From CAZGCA01 sp964524145 (lineage in GTDB: Bacteria > Hydrogenedentota > CAZGCA01): 64,000 bases of DNA. The notes beneath the pieces were generated by a model. The model made no database searches, had not been told where the DNA came from, and saw only the letters and a list, made by a program, of their open reading frames with translations. The translations under genes and the position numbers were made by a program. Below are positions 1 to 7,148 of this stretch, one piece after another; within the stretch, counting starts at the first letter, position 1; each line of letters starts with the position of its first letter. Location of the stretch: contig CAZGCA010000018.1 in assembly GCA_964524145.1 (NCBI GenBank), forward strand, positions 7,255-71,254, given 5' to 3'.

Positions 1-755
1 TGCCCGTCCATGTACAAGACGTTGCAGCCGCCGGGCTGATGGTTGAAATCACCGTCGGTCTGCATTTGGTCCCACATAAGGGCGACGAGGCTTTCGGCTG
101 TCGCTGATGCCGCAGGATTGTTGATGTCGGTGATGAGGAACCGTTCTATTCCTTCGCGCAACCGGTATATGGTGCCCGTACCCGCATTGCTGAATGCGGG
201 ATGAGCCATCCCTGGGTATACACTAATATCGAGATCCACGTCCGTATTGTGGTCGACGAACTGTCGCTCGCTGCCCCGCAGGATATCTTCGGTCCCGATC
301 GCAAACAGCGTGGCGTACCCTTCGTACTCCTGGGTGGTGCACCAGCCCAGGTACCAGTAGGATTTGTGCCTGATAAGCCTTGGATCGATTCTCCCGTTGA
401 CGTCACACCACTCGCAGTCCCCTCGAGGCGGAGGGAATACCGCGTCGCCGTGCTTGTCGGAGGGGCAGACGAAGATGCCGATCTCGCTCACATATTCAGG
501 GAACAGCGCCGGTCCCTGAGGAACCAGGTTGATGTACCCGGGATGCGTGCTTGTCAACTGCGGGAACCTCCCGTTCCACTCACCCGCGTACATCTTTAGC
601 GCGAGCCCCCACTGCTTGAGGTTACTGGCGCAGCTTGCGCGTCGCGCGGCCTCACGCGCACGGGAAAGCGCAGGCAGCAGTATGGCGGCGAGAATGCCGA
701 TAATGGCGATCACCACAAGCAGTTCGATGAGCGTAAACCCCTTTGACTTCTTCAT
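1..755 (-). CDS. Prepilin-type N-terminal cleavage/methylation protein (H-Xn-DG family), 3' end outside window
   Basis: Type II secretion/type IV pilin-like pseudopilin. The minus-strand reading frame starts at ATG 755-753 with an AGGAGGG ribosome site just upstream. It begins with a short basic leader (MKKSKG), then FTLIELLVVIAIIGILAA: cleavage after Gly6, Glu at +5 of the mature protein and one hydrophobic helix. RAREAARRASCASNLKQ follows, typical of the large prepilin family of Planctomycetes and Hydrogenedentes. Near the window edge a His is followed ten residues later by a DG (..NHQPGGCNVLYMDG), matching the C-terminal H-X9-DG signature with one extra residue, so only a short C-terminus is missing. 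251 codons are visible. Expected to be exported and processed by a prepilin peptidase; the individual role is unknown. Confidence 0.9.
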   Translation of the reverse strand, partial: MKKSKGFTLIELLVVIAIIGILAAILLPALSRAREAARRASCASNLKQWGLALKMYAGEWNGRFPQLTSTHPGYINLVPQGPALFPEYVSEIGIFVCPSDKHGDAVFPPPRGDCEWCDVNGRIDPRLIRHKSYWYLGWCTTQEYEGYATLFAIGTEDILRGSERQFVDHNTDVDLDISVYPGMAHPAFSNAGTGTIYRLREGIERFLITDINNPAASATAESLVALMWDQMQTDGDFNHQPGGCNVLYMDG

Positions 756-855
756 GACGGCTTCCCTCCTTTACGTCTCGTGCCGCGAGCGATAGTGTGC
801 ACCCGGAACTGCCGTCTGGAACACCCGGCACCAGCGGAGTCCGTATCGGCGTCTG

Positions 856-1557
856 TTACCTAAACCCGGGGAGAACCCGGCGTGTTCGGGCGGCGTACTC
901 GTCGTACTGCAGGCCGAATCTTGCCCGAAGTGCCCGCTCTTCCACATGTATTCTGTAGGCCACCGCGGGAATGCCTCCCGCGAGAGCCGCTCCAATCCCG
1001 ATGATGCTCCCAAAACACAGCGAGAGTCCCGTCAGCTCGCTCAGCGCTCCCACATAGGCAGGATGGCGGAGAACCCCGTATATTCCCGTCGTTACCAATT
1101 TGTGAGAGGCCGATGTCTGAACAAACGGCTTACAGGCTTCGCCGAGGGTCAGCCTGCCAAGTATCCGCAGCCCGCAGCCCACAACAAACAGAGGCACTCC
1201 CAAGAACTGAAGTCTGACGAGGTCGTTGGGAAAGGGGGTGATTCTCCACGACAACGCGTCAAGAACCGAGCAGATGCTGGCGGCAGTCCATGCCGATGCC
1301 ACCAGCCAAAACGATCCTCTGTCCTCACGAAGAGTTCTTCTATGCGGCACACTTTTCACGACCAGCCACCCCGCCTCGAGTACCCACAAAACCAAACCGG
1401 CGAGACCCAAGGCGATGGGCAGCTTCGCGTTGTCGGGCACATTTGAGAACAGCCAGTCCGCCACCGGTTGGGGTTCCTTATTGTCCTCTATCGTCAGATA
1501 GGGGGCCCACCTTTGTGTCGGGTTTGACGGGCAGGTCTCGGCTACATCCAGACACAC
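856..1557 (-). CDS. Isoprenylcysteine carboxyl methyltransferase-like integral membrane protein
   Basis: About 233 residues with four to five hydrophobic helices (for example LPIALGLAGLVLWVLEAGW and LQFLGVPLFVVGCGLRIL). The C-terminal half carries the ICMT/PEMT signature: GIYGVLRHPAYVG followed by RIHVEERALRARFG.QYDEYAARTRRVLPGF, where the Arg-His-Pro and Glu-Glu residues bind S-adenosylmethionine in this superfamily. Bacterial homologues usually methylate unidentified small molecules or lipids; the substrate is unknown here. I chose GTG 1557 because AGGAG lies about seven bases upstream; the in-frame TTG at 1563 abuts the ribosome site. It is followed on the same strand by the prepilin gene with a gap of about 100 bases, with no evidence of a functional link. 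Confidence 0.75.
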   Translation of the reverse strand: MCLDVAETCPSNPTQRWAPYLTIEDNKEPQPVADWLFSNVPDNAKLPIALGLAGLVLWVLEAGWLVVKSVPHRRTLREDRGSFWLVASAWTAASICSVLDALSWRITPFPNDLVRLQFLGVPLFVVGCGLRILGRLTLGEACKPFVQTSASHKLVTTGIYGVLRHPAYVGALSELTGLSLCFGSIIGIGAALAGGIPAVAYRIHVEERALRARFGLQYDEYAARTRRVLPGFR

Positions 1558-1642
1558 GAACAACTCCTCTTTGCATCAATTTTACCGCACACGCGAGTCG
1601 AGACGCAACAGGGAAGAATGGTGCTGTAGGATTTTCGATTGG

Positions 1643-1671
1643 TTGACAACAAGAGCCCGTGCTGTTGTACT
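1643..1671 (+). promoter_or_regulatory. Sigma-70 promoter for the coiled-coil membrane protein
   Basis: TTGACA at 1643-1648, 17-base spacer, TGTACT at 1666-1671, about 42 bases before ATG 1713. Strand and distance suit the downstream gene. Confidence 0.6.
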
Positions 1672-1712
1672 ATGAGGCGGGTCGGAGCTGTCCTGGAAAT
1701 AGAGGAGACGAA

Positions 1713-2900
1713 ATGGCACGAATACCCAGCTATTCGTTCAAAGACTGGACGTTGTCGCGTCACGATGTCTCTGGCGTCGTCTACCGGCCGGGAGTGAGGA
1801 CACTTTTCGGGCGGCTCGGGGCCACGGCGCTTGCGGCGCTGGTCTTCGCGGGCGCGTATGTGGCATACAGCCGGGTTGGGCAGCCGCGTGTCCGTCGTCA
1901 GACCACCACGGTAGTCCAGGAAGAAGAGCTTCGTGAGATGCTTGCCGAAGGGGAGCGAGATCTGGCGGATATGGAGCAGCGCATCCGCGATACGCAGGGT
2001 GAAGCCGCCTGGCAGGAGTACCAGGCACGGAAGCTCGACCGGGAACAACAATATGCAGAGCGTGACGCGAAGGTCCAGGCGACTCGGGACCGAGAGGAGC
2101 AGATCTTCACGACGTTCGTGGAAGCGGGCACGTGGGTCTGTTTGGCAGTGATGGGTCTTTGCGTACTGGTCGGAGTGCTTGCCCCGCTCAGTTGCCTGTG
2201 GAACCGCGTCAGCATCGAACGCGACCCGTGGGGGAAACTTGTGGTCAGGAAGATGGGAGTGCTCCTGCCGTCAACGCGCGCATGGCCTATGGAAACGTTC
2301 GGCACTATCTCGGTGCTGGCCCAGGAGGTAGTGGTCCGCTCGAAAGCGCACCTCAGGAGAGTCGGCTGGCGGTGGCGGATAATGCTGACGGCGCGACCCG
2401 AGCCCCAGGCAGTCGGACCTTCCGGAAGCACAATCACGAGTGGCGAACCTTTGATCGAGTTCGTCGTACACCAGCAGAAGGACCGTCCAAGCGAGGGGTT
2501 CATGCCGAAACGCGTCGGCGCGTTTCTGGCGATCCTATGCAATCTCACCGGCCTTTCCTACTCGGGACCCGCGATCTCGGACTATGATTTCAGCCGTCGT
2601 CGCGTCGGGACGCCGGTTCGCACAGCCGTCTCGACCGGCGAGCCGATAGTCACGCGCCAAACGTTCCGGTCCGCGGACGAAGTGCCCCCGCATCTCCGGG
2701 CCCGGTTCGAGGAGATGCGCGCCGCCGCGCAGGAGCACGGTGCCCAGCCCGGCCGGCCCTTGCAGTCCGCAAGCCAGACCTTTGCATATCGCGACGAGCA
2801 GGGGCGCATGCACACCTACAGCTCGCTCGACGAAATGCCGCCGCAGATCCGAACCCGCTACGAGGAAATGCTCCGGCGCCACCGTCCGCCCTCACCGTAA
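1713..2900 (+). CDS. Membrane protein with coiled coil and C-terminal DEMPP repeats
   Basis: Function not recognised. ATG 1713 is preceded by GAGGAGA and gives 395 residues. Visible parts: a hydrophobic helix (about residues 35-54, GATALAALVFAGAYVAY), a charged helical stretch rich in Glu, Arg and Gln (about 65-130, likely coiled coil), a second hydrophobic segment (about 140-165, VCLAVMGLCVLVGVLAPL), a beta-rich cytosolic domain, then two copies of a short motif near the C-terminus: ADEVPPHLRARFEEMR and LDEMPPQIRTRYEEML, about 45 residues apart. The two motif copies bracket a Q/F-rich linker and look like a small helical repeat. It stands alone behind its own promoter and immediately precedes the tRNA gene. 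Confidence 0.8.
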   Translation: MARIPSYSFKDWTLSRHDVSGVVYRPGVRTLFGRLGATALAALVFAGAYVAYSRVGQPRVRRQTTTVVQEEELREMLAEGERDLADMEQRIRDTQGEAAWQEYQARKLDREQQYAERDAKVQATRDREEQIFTTFVEAGTWVCLAVMGLCVLVGVLAPLSCLWNRVSIERDPWGKLVVRKMGVLLPSTRAWPMETFGTISVLAQEVVVRSKAHLRRVGWRWRIMLTARPEPQAVGPSGSTITSGEPLIEFVVHQQKDRPSEGFMPKRVGAFLAILCNLTGLSYSGPAISDYDFSRRRVGTPVRTAVSTGEPIVTRQTFRSADEVPPHLRARFEEMRAAAQEHGAQPGRPLQSASQTFAYRDEQGRMHTYSSLDEMPPQIRTRYEEMLRRHRPPSP

Positions 2901-2939
2901 GCTCCCCGGACCACCTGCCGAAATCCGGGAGAATTGTGC

Positions 2940-2968
2940 TTGACAAGCATTGGAGTACTGTGTATAAT
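2940..2968 (+). promoter_or_regulatory. Consensus sigma-70 promoter of tRNA-fMet
   Basis: Perfect TTGACA (2940-2945) and TATAAT (2963-2968) with the optimal 17-base spacer, 18 bases before the mature 5' end of the tRNA. Such a fully consensus promoter is typical of strong stable-RNA genes. Confidence 0.9.
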
Positions 2969-2986
2969 CAAATGAAACTAGACTGA

Positions 2987-3063
<77 letters not shown>

Positions 3064-3070
3064 TATGTTT

Positions 3071-3110
3071 GGAACGGCTGGACTTAGAAAAACCTGAGTT
3101 CAGCCGTTCC
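3071..3110 (+). terminator. Hairpin terminator after tRNA-fMet
   Basis: A 16-pair stem (3071-3086 with 3095-3110, two G-U wobbles) around an eight-base A-rich loop, 7 bases past the tRNA CCA. The following T tract is weak (CGTCTGTTTG), so intrinsic termination may be only partly efficient. Confidence 0.65.
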
Positions 3111-3174
3111 CGTCTGTTTGGGTAGCGACCGATGGGTAGCTACTCTTTCGGGGGAGTTTCCAACGCATTACTTG

Positions 3175-3531
3175 TCAAGGTGTTGAGCAAACAAAGCCCT
3201 TCTTGACGAATTTTGGGGTCGGAACCCAACGAACCCTGTAGCGGTCGCAATCGCCCAGTCTCATGCGATCGCCAAAAAAACCACGTTCGATGTTGCCGAA
3301 CACGTACGGTATTACGGCGCAGTGAAACGCTCCGCGCACTCGCCCGGTCGGGCACGGAGGTACCCGCATGAAATAGTAGAAGTACGCCTTCGAGCCCACG
3401 TTCTCCATCCATCGAACCTGATTCCTTGCGTGCAGCAGAATGCCGCTGTTTGTCCCGAGGCGGTTCACGGCATAGCGCACGTCGCCATCGGTCTTTGCCG
3501 GGTACGCTGCGAAAATCCCGTCAGCCGCGTT
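3175..3531 (-). pseudogene. Relic of a type B carboxylesterase (C-terminal fragment)
   Basis: The minus frame reads DGIFAAYPAKTDGDVRYAV, then GSKAYFYYFMRVPP, then GAFHCAVIPYVFGN. These match, in order, the C-terminal third of type B carboxylesterases (para-nitrobenzyl esterase family), whose block around the catalytic His reads GAFHGAEIPYVFGN. Here the Gly and Glu of HGAEIPY are replaced by Cys and Val. The nucleophile (GESAG) half is absent and no start or ribosome site precedes the homologous part. The reading frame stays open to 3771 upstream, but that part shows no similarity I can recognise. Downstream of the FGN block the match decays. It is a truncated, mutated remnant lying just after the tRNA gene. 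Confidence 0.7.
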
Positions 3532-3600
3532 CCCCATGCACATCAGCTGGGGTGGATCACAATGTACCTGTCCGATCCCATTACGAGAATGAAAAAGATC

Positions 3601-3629
3601 TTGACACATCCAGACGGATAGTGTAGTAT
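3601..3629 (+). promoter_or_regulatory. Sigma-70 promoter upstream of truncated TetR gene
   Basis: TTGACA 3601-3606, 17-base spacer, TAGTAT 3624-3629, about 100 bases before ATG 3728. Confidence 0.55.
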
Positions 3630-3727
3630 GGTTACGATTCGTAGGCAGATTATGCGGCTGGTAGACGCTCAGAGCACATTTCAGGTTTTGGACATGTTGT
3701 GAGCGCCACGACATCAGGAAGATCGAA

Positions 3728-3967
3728 ATGCCACGTGCGGGTTTGAACACCATCACACAGAGGGTGAGCAAGAAGCACCAGGAGGTTCTCGAACGGGAGA
3801 AACAGATACTCAGTGTCGCCAGAAAGCTGTTGGATGAGCTGGGCTATCTTGGTCTGACAATGGATCGAATAGCCGAGCAGGTGGGGTGGAGCAAGCCGAC
3901 AGTTTACCAGCACTTTTCCTCGAAGGAGGAGGTGGCCTGGTCGGTCCTCGACGCGCTACGCTCGTAG
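3728..3967 (+). pseudogene. TetR/AcrR-family regulator, truncated to the DNA-binding domain
   Basis: 79 residues from ATG 3728. Residues 22-66 form a complete TetR helix-turn-helix: ILSVARKLLDELGYLGLTMDRIAEQVGWSKPTVYQHFSSKEE. Family members are about 190-220 residues long, and the whole ligand-binding and dimerisation domain is missing. The frame stops exactly where the opposite strand begins to read as a transposase fragment (YERS motif, about 3965), so the 3' part was probably lost to a mobile-element insertion or deletion. A decent promoter survives upstream. A bare HTH could still bind DNA weakly, but a non-functional remnant is the likelier reading. Confidence 0.75.
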
Positions 3968-4143
3968 CTCTCGCAGATCCCCAGGTAGCCTCTTCGCTCC
4001 TCCACCATCGCTCTCTCAAACAACTCCCTGGCTAGTCTCATACGCTCCACCCTGCTCGATTCCACAACCAGCTCGTCACCGTTGTCCTTGACTTCCCTCC
4101 ATAGCTCTGTTACTGTCAGCTCGGTCAGTGGTTTCACTACCAT
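3904..4143 (-). pseudogene. Transposase N-terminal fragment (IS256/Mutator-like)
   Basis: The minus frame starts at ATG 4143 behind GGAGG (about 4152) and encodes about 60 meaningful residues, including LARELFERAMVEERRGYLGICESYERS. That spacing and wording (..E..R..YL....YERS) resembles the N-terminus of IS256/Mutator-type transposases, where it is followed by a GYRNG block. Here the match ends at about 3960 and the frame continues antisense through the TetR fragment. No DDE catalytic region is present. No terminal inverted repeat could be identified by eye. Confidence 0.5.
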
Positions 4144-4459
4144 GGGTGTGTTCCTCCTTCCTGTTTGCTCGGTCCCTCATGGACCGATTTCCAAGGAAGA
4201 ATACACCCTCCTCTTTTCTCTGACAATCCCTTCTTACACAGAACATGATACGCTACCTAGTCAATCAAGTGTGCATGACGGCCCGGATAGTAGTGGGTCG
4301 CCACGCGCATAGTTAATCTGCCCTTGCTGCGCTCCAGTACAGATCGGTCCAGCCGGTTCCTCGATCTAGCCCAGCAGCCCGCCTACGAGAGCTGCGACCC
4401 GTGCGTCAAACCCAATATCTAGGTACTTCCGTGTTCTGGCGCGAAGCTGGGATACTCTC

Positions 4460-4469
4460 GGGGGGGGGG
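4460..4469 (+). repeat. Ten-base G homopolymer
   Basis: An uninterrupted run of ten G residues about 110 bases upstream of the MoxR-like start. Such tracts are prone to slipped-strand length changes and to sequencing error. Confidence 0.9.
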
Positions 4470-4498
4470 CAGAACCAGACTCGTGTTATATTTGGTGT

Positions 4499-4541
4499 GG
4501 CGGGGGATGTCCCCACGATGAGGGCGTCCCCCGTCTTTCTT
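4499..4541 (+). terminator. Terminator-like hairpin in the leader of the MoxR-like gene
   Basis: A nine-pair outer stem (GGCGGGGGA with TCCCCCGTC) extended by an inner stem, followed by TTTCTT. It lies between a possible -10 (TATATT 4487-4492) and ATG 4578, so it could act as an attenuator, or terminate transcripts from upstream. Confidence 0.55.
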
Positions 4542-4577
4542 ACCACAAACAGACATGAAGCAAGGAGGATCAAGAAA

Positions 4578-5450
4578 ATGATACTTGAAAGACTTGGTAT
4601 CTACGGATGGAAAGAACAGGACGAGAACGTTGTGATGGCGTCGCTGCTCACAGGGGATCCGTTGTTGCTCATCGGTAACCACGGGTGTGCCAAAACACAC
4701 ATCGCCAACAAAGTGGCAGAGGCGTTAGGGAAGAAGTTTCTGGTGTACGACGCCTCGAAGGCGATGTTCGAGGACGTGCTTGGCTATCCCAACGTCGAGA
4801 AACTCAAGCAAGGCGTGGTCGAGTACGTGCCCAGTCCCGTGACTGTGTGGGACAAAGAGCTGATCCTCATCGACGAGCTCAACCGCGCCATCCCGGAACT
4901 CCAGTCGAAATGGCTCGAGGTGATCCGCAGCAGGAAGATCATGGGATTCTCCACACAGGTCAAATGGGTATGGGCAGCAATGAACCCTATGAGCTATTCG
5001 GCAACACAAGCGTTGGACGATGCGCTCGTAGGCAGGTTCGCGCTGTTCATCTACGCGCCGGACGTGCTCGAGATGAACGAGGAAGACCGTATCCGCGTCA
5101 CCACACACATCAACGGTGACGACGCGCCGGGCATCGGCGAATGGGCACAGGGAGGAAATGGCAGAACCATATCGGGACAGGCCGTAGAGGCCACCGGGGC
5201 GAAGATGCGCGGAATGCTGTGCAAGGCCGCCGGTCATTTCAACGTGCTGCGTGCGGAGATGTCCACACTGTCAGAGTTCCTGGCAAAGTTCGCCGACCTG
5301 CTCATGCGCGAAACCAAAGGCGAGATCGCGCTGGACGGCCGCAGGCTGGGGTTCATCTACAGGAACATCCTCGCCAACCGCGCCGTCGAACTGGCCAAGG
5401 CAGAGGTGTTCGGATGCACGCCAGCGGGCGCGTTGTCCTCTTCCAGGTGA
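4578..5450 (+). CDS. MoxR-like AAA+ ATPase
   Basis: 290 residues from ATG 4578, chosen for the AAGGAGG site ten bases upstream. Walker A is GNHGCAKT (about residues 33-40), Walker B is LILIDE (95-100) followed by LNRAIPE, sensor-1 region is WAAMNPMSY, and DDALVGRFALFI is the arginine-finger-side segment. This is the AAA_5/MoxR layout, in ATPases that act as chaperones for partner proteins, often VWA-domain proteins. No VWA gene follows. The C-terminus ends abruptly (CTPAGALSSSR) within the span where homologues usually continue, and a different gene in another frame takes over, so the protein is probably truncated by a recombination junction near 5420-5440. Confidence 0.75.
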   Translation: MILERLGIYGWKEQDENVVMASLLTGDPLLLIGNHGCAKTHIANKVAEALGKKFLVYDASKAMFEDVLGYPNVEKLKQGVVEYVPSPVTVWDKELILIDELNRAIPELQSKWLEVIRSRKIMGFSTQVKWVWAAMNPMSYSATQALDDALVGRFALFIYAPDVLEMNEEDRIRVTTHINGDDAPGIGEWAQGGNGRTISGQAVEATGAKMRGMLCKAAGHFNVLRAEMSTLSEFLAKFADLLMRETKGEIALDGRRLGFIYRNILANRAVELAKAEVFGCTPAGALSSSR

Positions 5451-5872
5451 CGGACTCGGGGAAGCACGTACTGAGAAGACTCGGAAGGGATGTGCGAGAC
5501 AGTATCCGTTCGGGAGGCATTGAGCATGAGTACTGGAGGTACAAGACCGCCGAACATCTGGAGGCGGCAGGTTATGAGGTGCGTATGGAAGAGCCTGTGA
5601 ACGGGTACGCGGACATCGTTGCAGTAAGAGACGGCAGGCGAGTGGCCATCGAGGTCGAAACGGGGAAATCCAACTGGCGTGCCAATCTGGCAAAGAACGA
5701 GAGCCGGGAGTTCGGGCTGCTCGTGTTCGTAGCAACCAAAGAACAAGTACACAGGAGAATACAGGCCGGATTGAAGGATGAGGGCTCAAAACGCCCCGTC
5801 AGCGTCGTCCAGGCTCAGGAACTCGAGCATCTGCTGAAGAAAGGACTGTTTGACGAGAAGAAGGGCATCTGA
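5414..5872 (+). pseudogene. Nuclease-like C-terminal domain of a HerA/FtsK-type ATPase, detached
   Basis: About 152 residues from ATG 5414, overlapping the ATPase by 37 bases. The text (QVTDSGKHVLRRLG, then EHEYWRYKTAEHLEAAGYEV, then GYADIVAVRDGRRVAIEVETGKSNW) resembles the winged-helix plus PD-(D/E)xK-like C-terminal domain that ends HerA/FtsK-related ATPases. Candidate catalytic residues are Asp in ADIVAV and the two Glu and Lys in AIEVETGKS. The helicase motor that normally precedes this domain is absent. There is only a weak Shine-Dalgarno (GGCAGAGG). It is either a fragment joined to the MoxR-like gene by deletion, or a small stand-alone nuclease translated by coupling. Confidence 0.5.
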
Positions 5873-5960
5873 CACAGAAGTACGGAGATTCCAGAGATAC
5901 CGCCATTGCTTCTTCTCATTCTTGTAGATGAAGCTATAGTGAAGGTGTTTCAATTCAAGA

Positions 5961-6015
5961 TAAGGAGAATCTCGGCATAACAGGCAGGGCCGTGTCTATC
6001 CCAAGATTCTCCTTA
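5961..6015. repeat. 15-base inverted repeat at the 3' end of the XRE gene
   Basis: TAAGGAGAATCTCGG (5961-5975) and its near-perfect complement CCAAGATTCTCCTTA (6001-6015) surround 25 bases. The right arm overlaps the last codons of the minus-strand XRE gene. It could form a transcript-end hairpin for both convergent genes; neither side has a T tract. Confidence 0.5.
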
Positions 6016-6388
6016 TGAAAAGAAACAATAACTCCCAATCTTCTGGTTTACTGATGCGTTTGCCCCGGTAATGGATGAGCTTCAACATCTCCAGGTCCTC
6101 CTTGCGGAGGTCCAGTTGCTTCCCTTTCTTCCGCGCCAGGTCCCTGAGGGACTTGGGAACCTGCTCCAAATCCGCTTCGGAGATGCCCACCGGAGCGCCC
6201 ATGAGGTCCGCGACCGTCGTGCCCAGCGCCGATGCAAGCTTGCGAAGTATCTCACCCGACGGGTTCTTGCGCCTGCCGTCCTCAATCTGCCAGATGTAGG
6301 GCTTCGAGACTCCCGACATCTCAGAGAGTTCCGCCACACTCATGTTGTTCTCTTCTCTGAGGCCTTTGAGTTTCTCTGCAAGCGTCAT
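5996..6388 (-). CDS. XRE-family transcriptional regulator
   Basis: 130 residues from ATG 6388; an in-frame ATG at 6442 would place the start inside the divergent promoter. The N-terminal helix-turn-helix is LKGLREENNMSVAELSEMSGVSKPYIWQIEDGRRKNPSGEILRKLASALGTTVADLMG, a classical Cro/C1-type XRE domain (about residues 5-62). The C-terminal half (DLEQVPKSLRDLARKKGKQLDLRKEDLEMLKLIHYRGKRI) resembles the tail of ImmR/SinR-like repressors that controls dimerisation. It is divergently transcribed from a small membrane protein, across a region with repeated and inverted GGTATGC/ATACCAT words, so it probably regulates that gene and itself. Confidence 0.85.
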   Translation of the reverse strand: MTLAEKLKGLREENNMSVAELSEMSGVSKPYIWQIEDGRRKNPSGEILRKLASALGTTVADLMGAPVGISEADLEQVPKSLRDLARKKGKQLDLRKEDLEMLKLIHYRGKRISKPEDWELLFLFIRRILG

Positions 6389-6416
6389 CGTCTCACTCCC
6401 GTCACGACTACAATGA

Positions 6417-6482
6417 TATACCATAAGATATGCTATTGACAAGAAGTATGATGGTATGCTATATTATAGTAGACGGTATGCA
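6417..6482 (+). promoter_or_regulatory. Divergent promoter/operator region of the XRE pair
   Basis: Rightward promoter: TTGACA 6436-6441, 18-base spacer, TATATT 6460-6465. Direct repeats GATATGCTAT (6427-6436), GGTATGCTAT (6453-6462) and GGTATGCA (6475-6482) overlap and flank it. TATACCAT (6417-6424) and ATGGTAT (6451-6457) form an inverted pair. Together these are good candidate binding sites for the adjacent XRE repressor. Confidence 0.55.
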
Positions 6483-6507
6483 GTCACATTCACAGAAAGG
6501 AGTGGTG

Positions 6508-6804
6508 ATGATGGAGTTTCTACAGGATACCTACTACCGGAACCCGGGGCTATGCAACGTGGTGATCGGCCTACTCATATTCGGAGGGCTGGGAAGGATA
6601 GCCTTCTGGAGGAAGGAAGAGGGGATGAGTGTGGGCGGCCCGCTTGCAGTCGGGCTTGCGCTGTTGCTGACTATCGCGATCATTGTGTGGGGTGACGAGC
6701 GCAACCGGAGCATCCGGGAGTTCGGTCCTTGGGCGGTCGGGCTCATTATACTGGCGCTCATCGCGCTCGGAGTGCATGCGTTTCGCAAAGCCGGACACGA
6801 ATAG
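6508..6804 (+). CDS. Small membrane protein with three hydrophobic helices
   Basis: 98 residues from ATG 6508 behind AAGGAG; the ATG at 6511 is an equal alternative. Three hydrophobic segments are visible: CNVVIGLLIFGGLGRIAFW, GGPLAVGLALLLTIAIIVWG and FGPWAVGLIILALIALGVHAF. The linkers are short and charged. There is no family I can name. It lies downstream of the promoter/operator shared with the XRE regulator, so it is the likely regulated target. A regulator plus a small membrane protein is a layout seen in mobile elements and toxin-like pairs, but there is no further evidence for that here. Confidence 0.65.
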   Translation: MMEFLQDTYYRNPGLCNVVIGLLIFGGLGRIAFWRKEEGMSVGGPLAVGLALLLTIAIIVWGDERNRSIREFGPWAVGLIILALIALGVHAFRKAGHE

Positions 6805-6867
6805 TCGCTCCGCGCGAGTAGTGACAGAGGCGATAGGTTTATAAAGCCAAACCCATTCTCGAGGTGT

Positions 6868-7080
6868 ATGACCGAAGAAGCACGACTCCGAAAATACTTG
6901 CGAGCGAGGAAAACGCTCCAACGAAAACTCAACGACATAGACAGGAAACTCAACCACATCATCTTCCGACTGCGCGAGGAAGACCCGCGAATCAACGGTC
7001 CGGACAGTGGTCGCCTGGGTGATGAATGGGCGGATTCCTGCAATAGAGAAAGGCACGATGATACCGCACACGAGGACTGA
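6868..7080 (+). CDS. Small charged coiled-coil protein, possibly chimeric
   Basis: 70 residues from ATG 6868 with GAGGTG upstream. Residues 4-40 (RLRKYLRARKTLQRKLNDIDRKLNHIIFRLREED) form a convincing basic helix or coiled coil. The remaining 30 residues are low-complexity and His/Asp-rich, and look unrelated. The opposite strand over 6990-7152 reads as a plausible membrane-anchored peptide, so the junction near 6990 may be a scar between two decayed genes. No homologue recognised. Confidence 0.35.
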   Translation: MTEEARLRKYLRARKTLQRKLNDIDRKLNHIIFRLREEDPRINGPDSGRLGDEWADSCNRERHDDTAHED

Positions 7081-7148
7081 TACCGTCCACCATTTGGGCG
7101 GCCAGAAGTCCCTTATCGGTGGCGGTGTCTCCGTATGTGCGCGTGTCG

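Larger units (their letters stand above)
4144..4577. other. Gap without an intact gene
   Basis: Contains the 5' flank of the transposase fragment, a G10 homopolymer (4460-4469), a possible -10 (TATATT 4487-4492) and a hairpin (4499-4535) in the leader of the MoxR-like gene. Nothing protein-like was recognised on either strand. Confidence 0.5.

Noticed and set aside
3322..3626. Plus-strand frames opposite the esterase relic
   Set aside because: The minus strand carries the recognisable esterase blocks; the plus frames resemble nothing.
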